From contig NZ_JHXX01000004.1 of assembly GCF_000621605.1 (NCBI RefSeq), positions 1 to 64,000 on the forward strand: a DNA stretch of 64,000 nt. Direction: 5' to 3'. The position numbers and the translations under genes are program-made. Within the stretch, counting starts at the first letter, position 1. Every line of letters starts with the position of its first letter. Origin of the DNA: Butyrivibrio sp. MC2021. GTDB taxonomy: Bacteria > Bacillota > Clostridia > Lachnospirales > Lachnospiraceae. The notes below the pieces were generated by a model. It was not told the origin of the DNA. It saw only the letters and a list, made by a program, of their open reading frames with translations, and made no database searches. This document shows positions 48,959 through 58,891 of this stretch, in pieces.

Positions 48959-50024
48959 CTATAGTCACCGCTTTCTCATCATCAGACTCTGCCTTGTGCA
49001 TTATCTGAATATCAAAAGGATTCACATGGATTCCGACTCTTGAATCCACACTGAAACAGTCTGTGGAATGAACCACGAATTCATGGTCTCTGGCCATTAC
49101 GCACATCTCGTAGTGAACGCCCTTGAAGATAACATCTGTGACGATGCCCTCAATGGTGCCCTTTTCAGGCTCCACCAGATCGATGTCCTCAGGTCTTATG
49201 ACCACATCCACAGGGCAGTTTTCCCCAAAGCCCGTATCAACGCAGTCGAATCTGGCTCCAAGGATCTCCACCAGTTTGTCTCTGATCATGATGCCGGAGA
49301 GGATGTTGGAATCTCCGATGAAGTCAGCCACAAAGGTGTTTTGGGGCTCGTTATAGATATCTGTGGGGGTGCCTATCTGCTGGATATAACCCTGGTTCAT
49401 GACAACGATGGTGTCAGACATGGTAAGAGCTTCTTCCTGATCGTGGGTTACATAGATGAAAGTGATTCCCAGCTCATTTTTCAGTCTGATAAGCTCATAC
49501 TGCATGTCCTGACGAAGCTTCAGATCCAGAGCTCCCAGAGGCTCATCCAGCAGAAGCACCTTGGGCTCATTGACAATGGCCCTTGCGATGGCAATTCTCT
49601 GCTGCTGACCTCCTGAGAGTGAATCAGGCATTCTGTCCCCGAAGCCGTCCATATTAACCAGCTTCAGGGCGTATTTGATCTTATCCTGTATATATGCCTG
49701 GGATTTTTTCTTAATTTTCAGACCAAATGCAATGTTCTCCGCAATAGTCATGTGAGGGAAAAGCGCATACTTCTGGAATACAGTATTCAGCTCCCTCTTA
49801 TTGGCAGGGAAAGAGGTTATATCTTTTCCCTGAAACATAACAGAACCGGAATCCGGCGTCTCAAAGCCGCCTATAATACGAAGTGTCGTGGTCTTGCCAC
49901 AGCCGGAGGGTCCAAGGAGTGTCAAAAACTCATTCTCCCGGATGTAAAGATTCAGATCATCAAGAATGGTGGTACTACCGTAGGATTTGGTGATGTGCTG
50001 AAGATCGATGAGTTTATCCTGCAT
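48951..50024 (-). CDS. potA: Spermidine/putrescine import ATPase PotA
   Basis: 357 residues: Walker A '[20 protein letters not shown]', signature '[15 protein letters not shown]', Walker B '[14 protein letters not shown]', H-loop 'VTHDQEEAL', and a C-terminal TOBE regulatory domain from about 250. First gene of potABCD; the start lies 21 bases after metY. Confidence 0.95.
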   Translation of the reverse strand: MQDKLIDLQHITKSYGSTTILDDLNLYIRENEFLTLLGPSGCGKTTTLRIIGGFETPDSGSVMFQGKDITSFPANKRELNTVFQKYALFPHMTIAENIAFGLKIKKKSQAYIQDKIKYALKLVNMDGFGDRMPDSLSGGQQQRIAIARAIVNEPKVLLLDEPLGALDLKLRQDMQYELIRLKNELGITFIYVTHDQEEALTMSDTIVVMNQGYIQQIGTPTDIYNEPQNTFVADFIGDSNILSGIMIRDKLVEILGARFDCVDTGFGENCPVDVVIRPEDIDLVEPEKGTIEGIVTDVIFKGVHYEMCVMARDHEFVVHSTDCFSVDSRVGIHVNPFDIQIMHKAESDDEKAVTIDE

Positions 50025-50045
50025 TTGTCTGCTCCTTATTATTTT

Positions 50046-51323
50046 TTATGAAAGTGCATTCTGAATATCGGCGATAAGGTCTTCCTTGTCCTCGAGTCCA
50101 CAGGAGATACGGATAAGTCCTGCGGGGATTCCTGCTGCCTCCAGCTGCTCATCGGTGAGCTGTCTGTGGGTTGAGGTTGCAGGGTTCAGGCAACAGCTTC
50201 TTGCATCCGCAACGTGGGTCTCGATGGCGCAGAGACGGAGCTTTTTCATGAAACTCTCTGCAGCTGCTCTTCCGCCCTCAAGCTCGAAGGATACAACGCC
50301 GCAGCCGCCCTTGGGAAGGTACTTCTTGGCAAGCTCATAATACTTGTCGGACTCAAGGCCGGGATAGCTGACCTTTTTAACCTGAGGCTGCTTCTCAAGG
50401 AACTGTGCAACAGCAAGGCCGTTCTCAACGTGCTTTGGCATACGAACGTGAAGGGACTCAAGACCAAGGTTAAGGATAAATGCGTTCTGAGGTGACTGGA
50501 TGCAGCCGAAGTCTCTCATGAGCTGTGCTGTACACTTGGTGATGAAAGCGCCCTCTTTGCCGAACTTCTCAGCATAAACAATGCCGTGATAGGAATCGTC
50601 GGGCTGTGTAAGTCCGGGGAACTTGTCTGCGTGAGCCATCCAGTCAAACTTGCCGGAATCAATGATTGCTCCGCCTACTGCTGCTCCGTGGCCGTCCATG
50701 TATTTTGTTGTGGAATGGGTTACGATATCTGCGCCCCACTCGATAGGTCTGCAGTTAACCGGTGTAGGGAAGGTGTTGTCCACAATAAGAGGAACACCGT
50801 GAGCGTGAGCAACCTTGGCAAACTTCTCGATATCAAGAACTGTAAGAGCAGGGTTTGCAATTGTCTCACCGAACATAGCTCTTGTGTTGTCCTTGAAGGC
50901 TGCGTTAAGCTCTTCCTCTGAGGCATCGGGAGATACGAAGGTTACTTCGATTCCCATCTTTGCCATGGTTACGGCGATGAGGTTGAAGGTTCCGCCGTAG
51001 ATTGAGGAAGAAGCTACGATATGGCTTCCGCACTCACATACGTTGAACAGGGCAAAAAAGTTGGCTGCCTGTCCTGAGGATGTGAGCATAGCTGCTGTGC
51101 CGCCCTCAAGAGCTGCAAGCTTGGCTGCCACGTAGTCGTTGGTGGGGTTCTGAAGTCTTGTGTAGAAATATCCGGAAGCCTCCAGATCAAAGAGTTTGCC
51201 CATGTCCTCACTGGTGTCATATTTGAAGGTTGTGGACTGAATGATGGGTACCTGACGAGGCTCGCCGTTTCCTGGGCGATAGCCTGCCTGGACGCATTTT
51301 GTGCCGATTTTTTTGTTTTCCAT
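50046..51323 (-). CDS. metY: O-acetylhomoserine sulfhydrylase
   Basis: 425 residues, Cys/Met-metabolism PLP family, MetY subgroup: 'GTKCVQAGYRPGNGEPRQVP', 'YFYTRLQNPTNDYVAAKLAA', PLP lysine in 'DIVTHSTTKYMDGHG', 'ETHVADARSCCLNPATSTHR'. Makes homocysteine from O-acetylhomoserine and sulfide, or methionine from methanethiol in some members. With the distant nitrogenase-like locus it forms a second sulfide-fixing route. Transcribed ahead of potABCD but functionally separate. Confidence 0.94.
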   Translation of the reverse strand: MENKKIGTKCVQAGYRPGNGEPRQVPIIQSTTFKYDTSEDMGKLFDLEASGYFYTRLQNPTNDYVAAKLAALEGGTAAMLTSSGQAANFFALFNVCECGSHIVASSSIYGGTFNLIAVTMAKMGIEVTFVSPDASEEELNAAFKDNTRAMFGETIANPALTVLDIEKFAKVAHAHGVPLIVDNTFPTPVNCRPIEWGADIVTHSTTKYMDGHGAAVGGAIIDSGKFDWMAHADKFPGLTQPDDSYHGIVYAEKFGKEGAFITKCTAQLMRDFGCIQSPQNAFILNLGLESLHVRMPKHVENGLAVAQFLEKQPQVKKVSYPGLESDKYYELAKKYLPKGGCGVVSFELEGGRAAAESFMKKLRLCAIETHVADARSCCLNPATSTHRQLTDEQLEAAGIPAGLIRISCGLEDKEDLIADIQNALS

Positions 51324-51366
51324 TTTGTTTATGAATCTCCTTTGAAGGTTAGTGTTGGTTTATGAA

Positions 51367-51414
51367 GGGACAGATCGGTACAGTAGTGACGGTTCTTGCT
51401 GTCCCATCTGTCCC
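51367..51414 (-). repeat. REP-like hairpin between ddh and metY
   Basis: GGGACAGAT pairs with ATCTGTCCC; inside is CAGTAGTGACGGTTCTTGCT, which matches the complement of the 38556 hairpin. Probably also the ddh terminator. Confidence 0.7.
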
Positions 51415-51421
51415 AGCTATT

Positions 51422-52408
51422 TTAGAGCAGGTGAGCTCTGAGCTCTTCGCCTGATTTTTCTGAAAGGTATGCCGGAGGGATGTCGAGGATGGTCTTGCAG
51501 CCTGTCATACCCTCTTTTTCCATGCGGAATGCTGCTCTGGCAACAGCTACGAGAACGCTGGTGGTGAACTCAGGGTTGGAATCCAGCTTCAGGCTGTACT
51601 CGATGATGTGGTTGTGCTCTTTGTCAGCACCGGTCTTGCCGCTTCTGAATACAAAGCCGCCGTGAGCCATGCCGCTGTGTTTTGTAAGGAGCTCCTCCTC
51701 GCTGATGAAATGAACAGTTGTGTCATAGTCAGCAAAATAGTTGGGCATCTCCTTGATCTCTTTTTCTACTGCTGCAGCATCTGCGCCTTCCTCAAGAACT
51801 ACGAAGCACTCACGGGTGTGCTTATCCCTTGTGGTGAGTTCAGGGTTCTTGCCGGAGCGAACAGCCTCGAGAGCTGACTCCACAGGAACGGTGTACTGCT
51901 TGGCATTCTTAACGCCCTTTACTCTTCTGATGGCGTCTGAATGTCCCTGGGATACGCCCTTGCCCCAGAATGTATAATCATTTCCGTCAGGAAGAATAGC
52001 ATTGGAATAAACTCTTGCAAGAGAGAACATTCCCGGATCCCAACCGCAGGAAATAACTGCGATCTTGCCTGCCTTCCTGGCAGCTGCGTCTACGTTGGCG
52101 AAATGCTCAGGGATGCGGGCATGGGTGTCAAAGCTGTCCACAACATTGAACATTGCTGCATACTCGGGAGTCTGAACAGGAAGATCTGTGGCACTTCCGC
52201 CGCAGAGGATCATAACATCGATCTTGTCCTTCCAATCAGCAACGTCATTAACTGAAACAACAGGAACTCCTGCTGTCTGGATCTTAAGTGAAGAAGGGTC
52301 TCTTCTTGTGAAAACAGCTGCCAGCTCCATATCGGGAGCTTCCTTAACAGCCAGCTCTACGCCCTTACCAAGGTTACCGTAACCTAATATTCCAATTCTG
52401 GTACTCAT
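51422..52408 (-). CDS. ddh: meso-Diaminopimelate D-dehydrogenase
   Basis: 328 residues. N-terminal NADP Rossmann 'IGILGYGNLGKGVELAVKE', then 'VFTRRDPSSLKI', 'DSFDTHARIPEHFANVDAAA', 'SCGWDPGMFSLARVYSNAIL', 'FWGKGVSQGHSDAIRRVKGV'. Makes meso-DAP in one step from tetrahydrodipicolinate with ammonia and NADPH, giving lysine and peptidoglycan precursor. Monocistronic. Confidence 0.95.
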   Translation of the reverse strand: MSTRIGILGYGNLGKGVELAVKEAPDMELAAVFTRRDPSSLKIQTAGVPVVSVNDVADWKDKIDVMILCGGSATDLPVQTPEYAAMFNVVDSFDTHARIPEHFANVDAAARKAGKIAVISCGWDPGMFSLARVYSNAILPDGNDYTFWGKGVSQGHSDAIRRVKGVKNAKQYTVPVESALEAVRSGKNPELTTRDKHTRECFVVLEEGADAAAVEKEIKEMPNYFADYDTTVHFISEEELLTKHSGMAHGGFVFRSGKTGADKEHNHIIEYSLKLDSNPEFTTSVLVAVARAAFRMEKEGMTGCKTILDIPPAYLSEKSGEELRAHLL

Positions 52409-52509
52409 TTATCTTCCTCCTAATTAATGCAATTCACAAAAATAACTTGCGCTCTGTTAGGTATTATAATTTTAATTCTTTAGCGTGTCAAAGTATCTCT
52501 AAAAAAGCC

Positions 52510-55500
52510 TCACATTCCCGTATCTATGTCGATGCTGCTGCCGTCCTTTGTCTTTGTGACCCGGATCTGCTGCTGGATGTTCTGCATCAGTTCCTCCCTG
52601 TGGCTGATGATTCCCACCAGCTTGTTGCTGCCCACAAGACCCAGCAGGATCTCCATGGCGCTGTCGATGGACTTTCTGTCCAGGGTTCCGAAGCCCTCAT
52701 CTATGAAAAGGGCGTCCATCTGGATGCCACCGAGGTTGGAGGACACAGTGTCGGAAAGGCCCAGGGCAAGGCTTAAGGAAGCCTTGAAGCTCTCGCCGCC
52801 GGAGAGGTTACCTACAGGCCTTCTGTGACCGGTGTAGTTATCAAGAACCTCCAGATCCAGGAAGGTGTTAACCTTTTTGCCAAGACTGTCCTCCTGGCGG
52901 AAAAGCTCGTACTGCTGGTCGCTCATGGGATAGAGCCTTCTGTTGGCAGCCCTTATAATGCCGTCAAAGCCCGCAGCCTGTATGTACTGCTCCAGAGTGA
53001 TCTTGCCGTTTCCGGTGTTACCTGTTACCAGGTTGTAGAGTCTCTGGCAGATGCTATACTTGCCTGTGGCCTCAAGAAGCTCCTGCCTTCCGGCTTCTAT
53101 GTTTTTATACCTTCCCTGATTGCTTTCTATGGTGTAGGAGAGCTTACTCTTCTTATCCCGAAGAGCCTTGACCTCCTTCTCCCGCTGCCTTACCCTGGCG
53201 GTCTCCTCGGAGATATCCATATAGGTAAGTCCTGCGGCATCCTTTCTGGCCTGGGTGAGTCTCGTCTCATTGGTGGAAAGGGCCTTCTCATAGTCGGAGA
53301 TCTTTTTCTCCTCGGACTTGATGGTCCTGTCGCCGGCCGCATGCTGCAGCATATCTTCTGTATCAATGAATCCGTATTTATTAAGAAGCTCCGTAAGATC
53401 CTTCCGAAGGCCCGTCAGCTGTTTCTCCTCCTTGGCATAGGCCGCCTCCAATGTGGCGATCTGGGCCTCTATGGCCGCAGCCTCCTTCTCAGCCTCATTC
53501 CGTCTCTTCAGGCTCATGTCTATCTCAGCCATGACTGCCTCATACTCTGAGCGCTTCTTATCTCTCTCAACGGAGGCCTCCTTCCAGGTGTCAAAGCTGA
53601 GCTTCTCAAAGCCCTTGAGGGTTGCCGTCGCAGCAGCAATATATGTGGCTTTCTCCTGCAAAAGAGCCGATACCTCATCCTTTTTCTTAAGAAGTTCCTC
53701 AGCTTCTCTTCCCTGAAGGCTCTCAAGCTTTGAAAGGGCGCCTCTGTAGGTCTCTGCTTCCTTTGAAAGCTCCAGAAGCTTCTTATCATTATCAAGAATT
53801 TCCTGTGAGATAAGGGAAAAGGCTTCTTTAACTGCCGCCGACAGCTCCCTGATCTCCATGGAAGCCAGCTCTGCATCTGTCAGCTCATTTTTTCTGATAT
53901 TCTCATAGAGCTGATCCTGCAAAAGATCCAGCATATCCGTCCGAAGCTGCTCCTTGAAGCTGTCAAGGGCTACTCTGGCCCCCTCTGCAGAGGTCATGGC
54001 CTTTGTCCTCTTTTGAAGAAGCTGCTCCTCGGTCTCTTTGGCCTTTTCTATCTCATCCTCTGTGACGGATTCCTCCGGCAAAAGGGCGGGCTCGGGATGC
54101 ACAGTGGAGCCGCAGACAGGGCACTTTTCCCCGTCCTTAAGGTCCTTGGCCAGAAGTCCTGCCCTGCAGTTTTCCAATATCTTTTCCATGGAAAGCCTGT
54201 GACTCATGGCTTCCTCATGGTTATTTCTCGCGGTGATAAAGGCTTCCTGCTTCGCAGTAAGGTCCTTTTCAAGGGCCTCCCAACGGGGAACCTTTGTATC
54301 TGACAGTTCTTTTGCTTCATTCTCCAGATCCTTTAGCTTATCGGCGTATACCCCAAGCTGCAGGAGCTTCTCAGGTCTGTCCCTAAGGTCCTCTGTGACT
54401 TTTTTATAGGAAGCGATGAGGTTCTTATTTTCTTCCTCCACAGCAGAGATCTCTTTTAATCTATCTTCATATGAAGCTCTGCTCTTCTCGGCTTCTTCCA
54501 GGCCAGCTCTGGTTTCATCCCTTTTTACATAGCTCTCCTCTTCCCCGGAGATCTTGTCAGCCAGGGACTTGGCAGCCTCCGCCAGGGGACGTTTTTCCTC
54601 TGCTTCCCTGCACTTTTCTGATGCTTTTTCCAGATCAGACTTGGCTTTAGTTAAAAGAGTTTTTTTCCTCTCTGCTTCTTTCCCTGTGGAGTCATGGGCT
54701 TTGGAAGCGTTCTCCAGATTCTCATAGGAGGGCTTTACTTTATAGGTGGCGTTTTTCTGCTTATCAAGAAGAACTTTTAGTTTCTCTGTATCCTCCCGGG
54801 CTGCCTCCAGCTCCTTTTTCTCCGCTTCAAGCTTCTCCAGGGTCTTAAGGGCTGCGTTATTATGCTCCGCCTTGGCCAGCTCCGTCTTTTTGTGCTCCAG
54901 GTCTTTTTCCTGCTCATGAAGGTCCGTGGACAGGTCTTTTAAGGTCTCCTTATCGGAGGCCACTATCCGCTCAATGATTCCCAGGAGCTCATCGATGTTC
55001 CAGGCGCTCTTACTCTCGGAGGCCTTGCGCTTCAGCTCCCGAAGCTCATCGGTAAGAGGACTTGCGCTCTCCTCATCCTCGCCGGACAATTCCTCAGCCA
55101 TTTCTTCCAGGGGCTCCTCCACCTCTGCAAAATATTGGATGACGCTGTGTTCCAGCCTGTCCTTTTTCTTATAGCTGTCGTTCATGCGCTCCTTGAGCTT
55201 TTTCTCAATATTCTTATAGCCATCGGTGTTAAAAATAGTACGAAGGATCTCGGTTCTCTTCTCGGTCTTGGCGTTAAGAAGCTCCCAGAACTCTCCCTGG
55301 GCTATCATGGCGATCTGCTTGAACTGATCCTTGTCTATATGAAGGAGTTCTTCTACCGCATTGTTTACAGCGTTCAGCCCCTCAATTGGAGGCTCATCAT
55401 CTATATAAAGGTAGGCCTTCTCATTCTCAATCTTGGTTCCGGTGCCTTTCCACTTAGGCCTCTCGTACTGAGGCTTTCTAAGGACGTGGACATTATGACC

Positions 55501-55761
55501 CTGATGGGTAAAATAAAAATCCACAAAGCTCTCAGTATCGATAGAAGCATACTCACTTCGAAGGTTCTTGTTACCGCGGTAGCTGCCACTGGTCTCACCA
55601 AAGAGAGCGAAACAGATGGCATCAAAAATAGTGGTCTTTCCGGCACCGGTATCCCCGGCTATAAGAAAGAGGCCTTTTTCCTCAAACTGCTGAAAATCGA
55701 TCTCAGGAATCCTTCCTGCGTAGGGGCCGAAGGCGCTGATTATAAGCTTAATTGGTTTCAT
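52510..55761 (-). CDS. sbcC: Exonuclease subunit SbcC (Rad50-like)
   Basis: 1083 residues. Walker A 'LIAGDTGAGKTTIFDAICFA', long coiled coils about 170-480 and 610-880, zinc-hook 'GEKCPVCGSTVHPEP' at about 505, ABC signature 'NLSGGESFKASLSLALGLS' and Walker B 'DALFIDEGFGTLD'. Works with SbcD to cut hairpins and blocked DNA ends. Start overlaps sbcD by 14 bases. Confidence 0.96.
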   Translation of the reverse strand: MKPIKLIISAFGPYAGRIPEIDFQQFEEKGLFLIAGDTGAGKTTIFDAICFALFGETSGSYRGNKNLRSEYASIDTESFVDFYFTHQGHNVHVLRKPQYERPKWKGTGTKIENEKAYLYIDDEPPIEGLNAVNNAVEELLHIDKDQFKQIAMIAQGEFWELLNAKTEKRTEILRTIFNTDGYKNIEKKLKERMNDSYKKKDRLEHSVIQYFAEVEEPLEEMAEELSGEDEESASPLTDELRELKRKASESKSAWNIDELLGIIERIVASDKETLKDLSTDLHEQEKDLEHKKTELAKAEHNNAALKTLEKLEAEKKELEAAREDTEKLKVLLDKQKNATYKVKPSYENLENASKAHDSTGKEAERKKTLLTKAKSDLEKASEKCREAEEKRPLAEAAKSLADKISGEEESYVKRDETRAGLEEAEKSRASYEDRLKEISAVEEENKNLIASYKKVTEDLRDRPEKLLQLGVYADKLKDLENEAKELSDTKVPRWEALEKDLTAKQEAFITARNNHEEAMSHRLSMEKILENCRAGLLAKDLKDGEKCPVCGSTVHPEPALLPEESVTEDEIEKAKETEEQLLQKRTKAMTSAEGARVALDSFKEQLRTDMLDLLQDQLYENIRKNELTDAELASMEIRELSAAVKEAFSLISQEILDNDKKLLELSKEAETYRGALSKLESLQGREAEELLKKKDEVSALLQEKATYIAAATATLKGFEKLSFDTWKEASVERDKKRSEYEAVMAEIDMSLKRRNEAEKEAAAIEAQIATLEAAYAKEEKQLTGLRKDLTELLNKYGFIDTEDMLQHAAGDRTIKSEEKKISDYEKALSTNETRLTQARKDAAGLTYMDISEETARVRQREKEVKALRDKKSKLSYTIESNQGRYKNIEAGRQELLEATGKYSICQRLYNLVTGNTGNGKITLEQYIQAAGFDGIIRAANRRLYPMSDQQYELFRQEDSLGKKVNTFLDLEVLDNYTGHRRPVGNLSGGESFKASLSLALGLSDTVSSNLGGIQMDALFIDEGFGTLDRKSIDSAMEILLGLVGSNKLVGIISHREELMQNIQQQIRVTKTKDGSSIDIDTGM

Positions 55762-56962
55762 CTGCTTTTGCCTCCTCTCCCGAACCGTTTTCTTCCCGGT
55801 ACTGCAAAAACTCAGACTCGTTTATGGCCCCGGCTTCCAGAGCAACCTCCATCATGAGCTGTCGCTCCTCCTCAGTGATGTCGCAGCCAAAGACCTGGCT
55901 GTAGAAGTCAGCTATCAGCTCGGAGAACTTGCGGTTTCTTGCTATATCCGCCACGTCCACCTGCTCCAGATCCCTGGTGTGGCTGTTCTCGTAGTCTATC
56001 TTGATGGTATTGGGGTAAGTGGCCTGGAATATGCCCATGGCGTCGTTAACTATGGACTCCTCCGTCAGGGTCACATAGATAAAGTCCTGGGTGTCTGTGA
56101 TGTTCTTTGGGTCCAGGAGCTGCTTTCTCGTGCCCTTGATGTGGCGAAGATCCCTTAAAGGCTTCAGGGGAACAAGCTCGATTTCTGTTTCGCCCTTTTT
56201 TCCAAGGGTGATAACAGGAACGGACTTGTCGTTATTGACCTCCGACAGGGAATACTTAAGGGGCGAGCCGGAGTATCTGATATTGTCGGCGCCGATGCGC
56301 TGTGGTGAGTGGATGTGGCCCAGGGCTGTGTAGTCAAAGCCCTCGAAGACGCCGTAGCCCACCTTCTCCACAAGGCCCACGTTCTGAACCGCCATGGTCT
56401 CTGAGCCTGCGGTCACCGGATCCTCATTGCCCGCAACGAACTGATGGGCCACGCAGACATTCCTCTGGCTGTAGTCCACGCCGGAATTATCGATGATGAC
56501 CCGGAGGGCATCCTCGTAGTTTTCGATTTTTGCATCAGGGTAAAAATGCTTGACCTGTGAGGCCTTCACGAAAGGAAGCAGGTAGATGTTCACCTCGCCC
56601 TTATCGTCAGTAACGGTGTACTTCTTCATGGTACCGTCAAACCTTGAAGCGATAAAAATGCCCCCGGACTCAAAGAGACTGCTTCCAAACTGCAGTCTGT
56701 CGTCAGAGTCGTGGTTGCCGCTGATGAGGTAGGTCTTGATACCTGCCTCGGACAACTTTTTCAAAAAGTCATCCAGCAGATTGACGGCTGCCTCTGAGGG
56801 GATTGCCTTGTCGTAGATATCCCCTGCCATCAGTACTGCGTCAACCTTTTTCTTATGAATGATATCCAGGACCTGATCAAGAATGTAGCTCTGATCCCGG
56901 GTCAGATCAAATTCCCCAAGAGATCTGCCCAAATGCAGATCCCCCAAATGTAGCAATTTCAT
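55748..56962 (-). CDS. sbcD: Exonuclease subunit SbcD (Mre11-like)
   Basis: 404 residues. Metallophosphoesterase motifs 'LHLGDLHLGRSLGEF', 'AVLMAGDIYDKAIP', 'TYLISGNHDSDDRL', 'NVCVAHQFVAG' and 'ALGHIHSPQ' supply the two-metal site. First gene of sbcDC. Confidence 0.96.
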   Translation of the reverse strand: MKLLHLGDLHLGRSLGEFDLTRDQSYILDQVLDIIHKKKVDAVLMAGDIYDKAIPSEAAVNLLDDFLKKLSEAGIKTYLISGNHDSDDRLQFGSSLFESGGIFIASRFDGTMKKYTVTDDKGEVNIYLLPFVKASQVKHFYPDAKIENYEDALRVIIDNSGVDYSQRNVCVAHQFVAGNEDPVTAGSETMAVQNVGLVEKVGYGVFEGFDYTALGHIHSPQRIGADNIRYSGSPLKYSLSEVNNDKSVPVITLGKKGETEIELVPLKPLRDLRHIKGTRKQLLDPKNITDTQDFIYVTLTEESIVNDAMGIFQATYPNTIKIDYENSHTRDLEQVDVADIARNRKFSELIADFYSQVFGCDITEEERQLMMEVALEAGAINESEFLQYREENGSGEEAKADETN

Positions 56963-57023
56963 ACCTTTCTCCGTTTCTTGTTATGTTTATTGAAGTCCGG
57001 GATATCTCGCAGGGCTTCGAGGA

Positions 57024-57060
57024 ACAAAAAATTAAGTCCCTCTGACCACCAAAGGGACTC
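57024..57060 (-). terminator. Terminator of the GH9 gene
   Basis: GAGTCCCT pairs with AGGGACTT around a 10-base loop, then AATTTTTTG on minus. A second small GGATAC/GTATCC stem at 57118-57138 lies closer to the stop and lacks a T-run. Confidence 0.7.
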
Positions 57061-57140
57061 TGAACCTCTACTATTCCCCACTCTTCCGGAGCCACTCTCT
57101 CTTCTCTCTCAGATGAGGGATACACGGTGGGTATCCCGTA

Positions 57141-58778
57141 TCATTTCAACCCAGCCATTACGAAGACAAGGGGGGAATTCCAGTAGATGGTAATTTCGTT
57201 GAGGGAGTAGCAAGCCACATCATCCAAATAGCACTTCATCGCCGCCGAATCTTTCGGAATCGTCTGTGCCTTCTCATCCTGCAGCCCAATATTCGGTCCT
57301 CCTGAAACCAGTCCCGGCCAGGGCTCCTCAATATCATCAACAGCAGTGGGACGAAGATGAGGATTCTTAAAGGCCTTCTCTCCATTGCCTGTAACATAAC
57401 TCACATCCATACTGTTGCAGCCAAGAAGATAATCAAGTCCTGCAACGATGGCATCCTCAAAGGCCTCATCCTTGTTAATAAGATTGGCTACTGTGAGAAC
57501 CATCATATATTTAAGAAGCTCCATGTTGCTGCCCCAGATGAAGTCCTTTCTCTCCATGCAGAGATTAAAGCCGTTCTTTTCACCATTGGCAACAAGTCTC
57601 TTTGCCTCATTCACAAAGCTCTCTCTTGCAGCCAGTGTCAGGGCATTATCCTCTTTTTTAAGAATAAGTGATAAGCCGCCCAGGCCGCCGTCATCGCCCC
57701 ATCCAAGACAGGTCATGACATCACCCTGATAGAGCTTCATTGTGGCAACCTTATTGAAAGCTTCCAGCTTGGCCTTCTGCTCCATGGCGTCCTGATAGTA
57801 GCAGCCCTCTGAAGTAGTCTCGTACAGTGAGCAGGCAGCCCAGTATCTGTTGGAGTAGTCCTCAGCCTCGGGATATTCTCCGGTGTTGGAGCCCTCCGCA
57901 TTTCTGAAAAGAACCTCCTTGGGATTCTCCCTGAGCCAGTCGTAGGCAAGAAGAGCCCTCTCCATGAGCTTGTCAGCATAGGCCTTGTCGTAGTCCTTGT
58001 AAATTCCGGAAGCCAGGGCAAAAACAGCTGCAATATCAGCGGTAGCCAGTGAGGAAACCGGGAACAGGAAAAGCTCGTTCTTGTCATCCTCGGGCATGAT
58101 GAAATCCGCATGGTTAAAGGTTGTGACCTTGTGCCATACAGAGCCGTTTTCACGCTGCATCTTCATAAGGAAATCCAGCTCCACCTTTACCTCTGCGAGA
58201 AGATCAGGAAGCTGACCGTTGTCGCATTTTTCCTTGGGAATATCAAATTCCAGATCAAGAATATTTGGGAAAAATCTCACTGCATAGAGAAGATGTGCCA
58301 CGGCAACAGCTCCTGCAGTGGAGTATCTGCCGTAGTCGCCGGCATCATGCCATCCGCCGGTAACATCCACAGGCTCTACGTCCTCCCCGTAAACAGTGGC
58401 CTTGCTCATATGGCAGGGTTCGTGATAGTATTCGCCGGCGTAGCGTCTTGCCAGGGCATCGCCGCAGCGAAGATAATAGAAGCATTTGCAAATGTCTCTT
58501 TTGAGCTTGTCAAAGCAGGCGTAGCCAACCTTAAACTCAGGCCCCTTGACGTCTCCCGCCTCAAGCCTGTAGCTGCCGGCTTCGCTCAATATAGTAAAGT
58601 CCGCAACGTAGGTATCCTCACCGGAAATATCGTCATTTCCGAAGTGCCTTGTCTTACCCTCATAGGCGGTGTCCCCGTTTTCATCCACCACCCTGAAATC
58701 CTCTGCAGGGAAGTTCAGCACCGCACGCTTAACACTCCCCGGCAGGTAACCAACCTGGTTCATGAATATCTTGTTCAT
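57141..58778 (-). CDS. GH9 glycoside hydrolase, cytosolic cellodextrinase type
   Basis: Start at 58778 (MNKIFMNQVGYLPGSVKRAV) behind GGGGTGA; 545 residues, no signal peptide. N-terminal CelD-type Ig domain (1-95), then the (alpha/alpha)6 GH9 domain: 'VTGGWHDAGDYGRYSTAGAV' holds the catalytic base Asp pair; 'YVTGNGEKAFKNPHLRPTAV' replaces the usual 'SYVTGFGxxxPxxPHHR' His motif; the acid Glu is probably in 'CYSLNEITIYWNSPLVFVMA'. Size and lack of export match Butyrivibrio Ced1-type cellodextrinases that split short cellodextrins inside the cell. Monocistronic. Confidence 0.9.
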   Translation of the reverse strand: MNKIFMNQVGYLPGSVKRAVLNFPAEDFRVVDENGDTAYEGKTRHFGNDDISGEDTYVADFTILSEAGSYRLEAGDVKGPEFKVGYACFDKLKRDICKCFYYLRCGDALARRYAGEYYHEPCHMSKATVYGEDVEPVDVTGGWHDAGDYGRYSTAGAVAVAHLLYAVRFFPNILDLEFDIPKEKCDNGQLPDLLAEVKVELDFLMKMQRENGSVWHKVTTFNHADFIMPEDDKNELFLFPVSSLATADIAAVFALASGIYKDYDKAYADKLMERALLAYDWLRENPKEVLFRNAEGSNTGEYPEAEDYSNRYWAACSLYETTSEGCYYQDAMEQKAKLEAFNKVATMKLYQGDVMTCLGWGDDGGLGGLSLILKKEDNALTLAARESFVNEAKRLVANGEKNGFNLCMERKDFIWGSNMELLKYMMVLTVANLINKDEAFEDAIVAGLDYLLGCNSMDVSYVTGNGEKAFKNPHLRPTAVDDIEEPWPGLVSGGPNIGLQDEKAQTIPKDSAAMKCYLDDVACYSLNEITIYWNSPLVFVMAGLK

Positions 58779-58831
58779 AATGTTCACCCCAACTTTATAG
58801 TTTTTATCAACAGTTAGGACTATTGTACCAC

Positions 58832-58866
58832 AAAAAAGTACCGCACACTGACGTGTACGGCACTTT
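58832..58866 (-). terminator. Terminator of the large secreted-protein gene
   Basis: AGTGCCGTACAC and GTGTGCGGTACT pair with two mismatches, followed by TTTTTTG on minus, 26 bases past the stop. Confidence 0.75.
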
Positions 58867-58891
58867 CTTGTCTCATAACTTATTTCATTAC

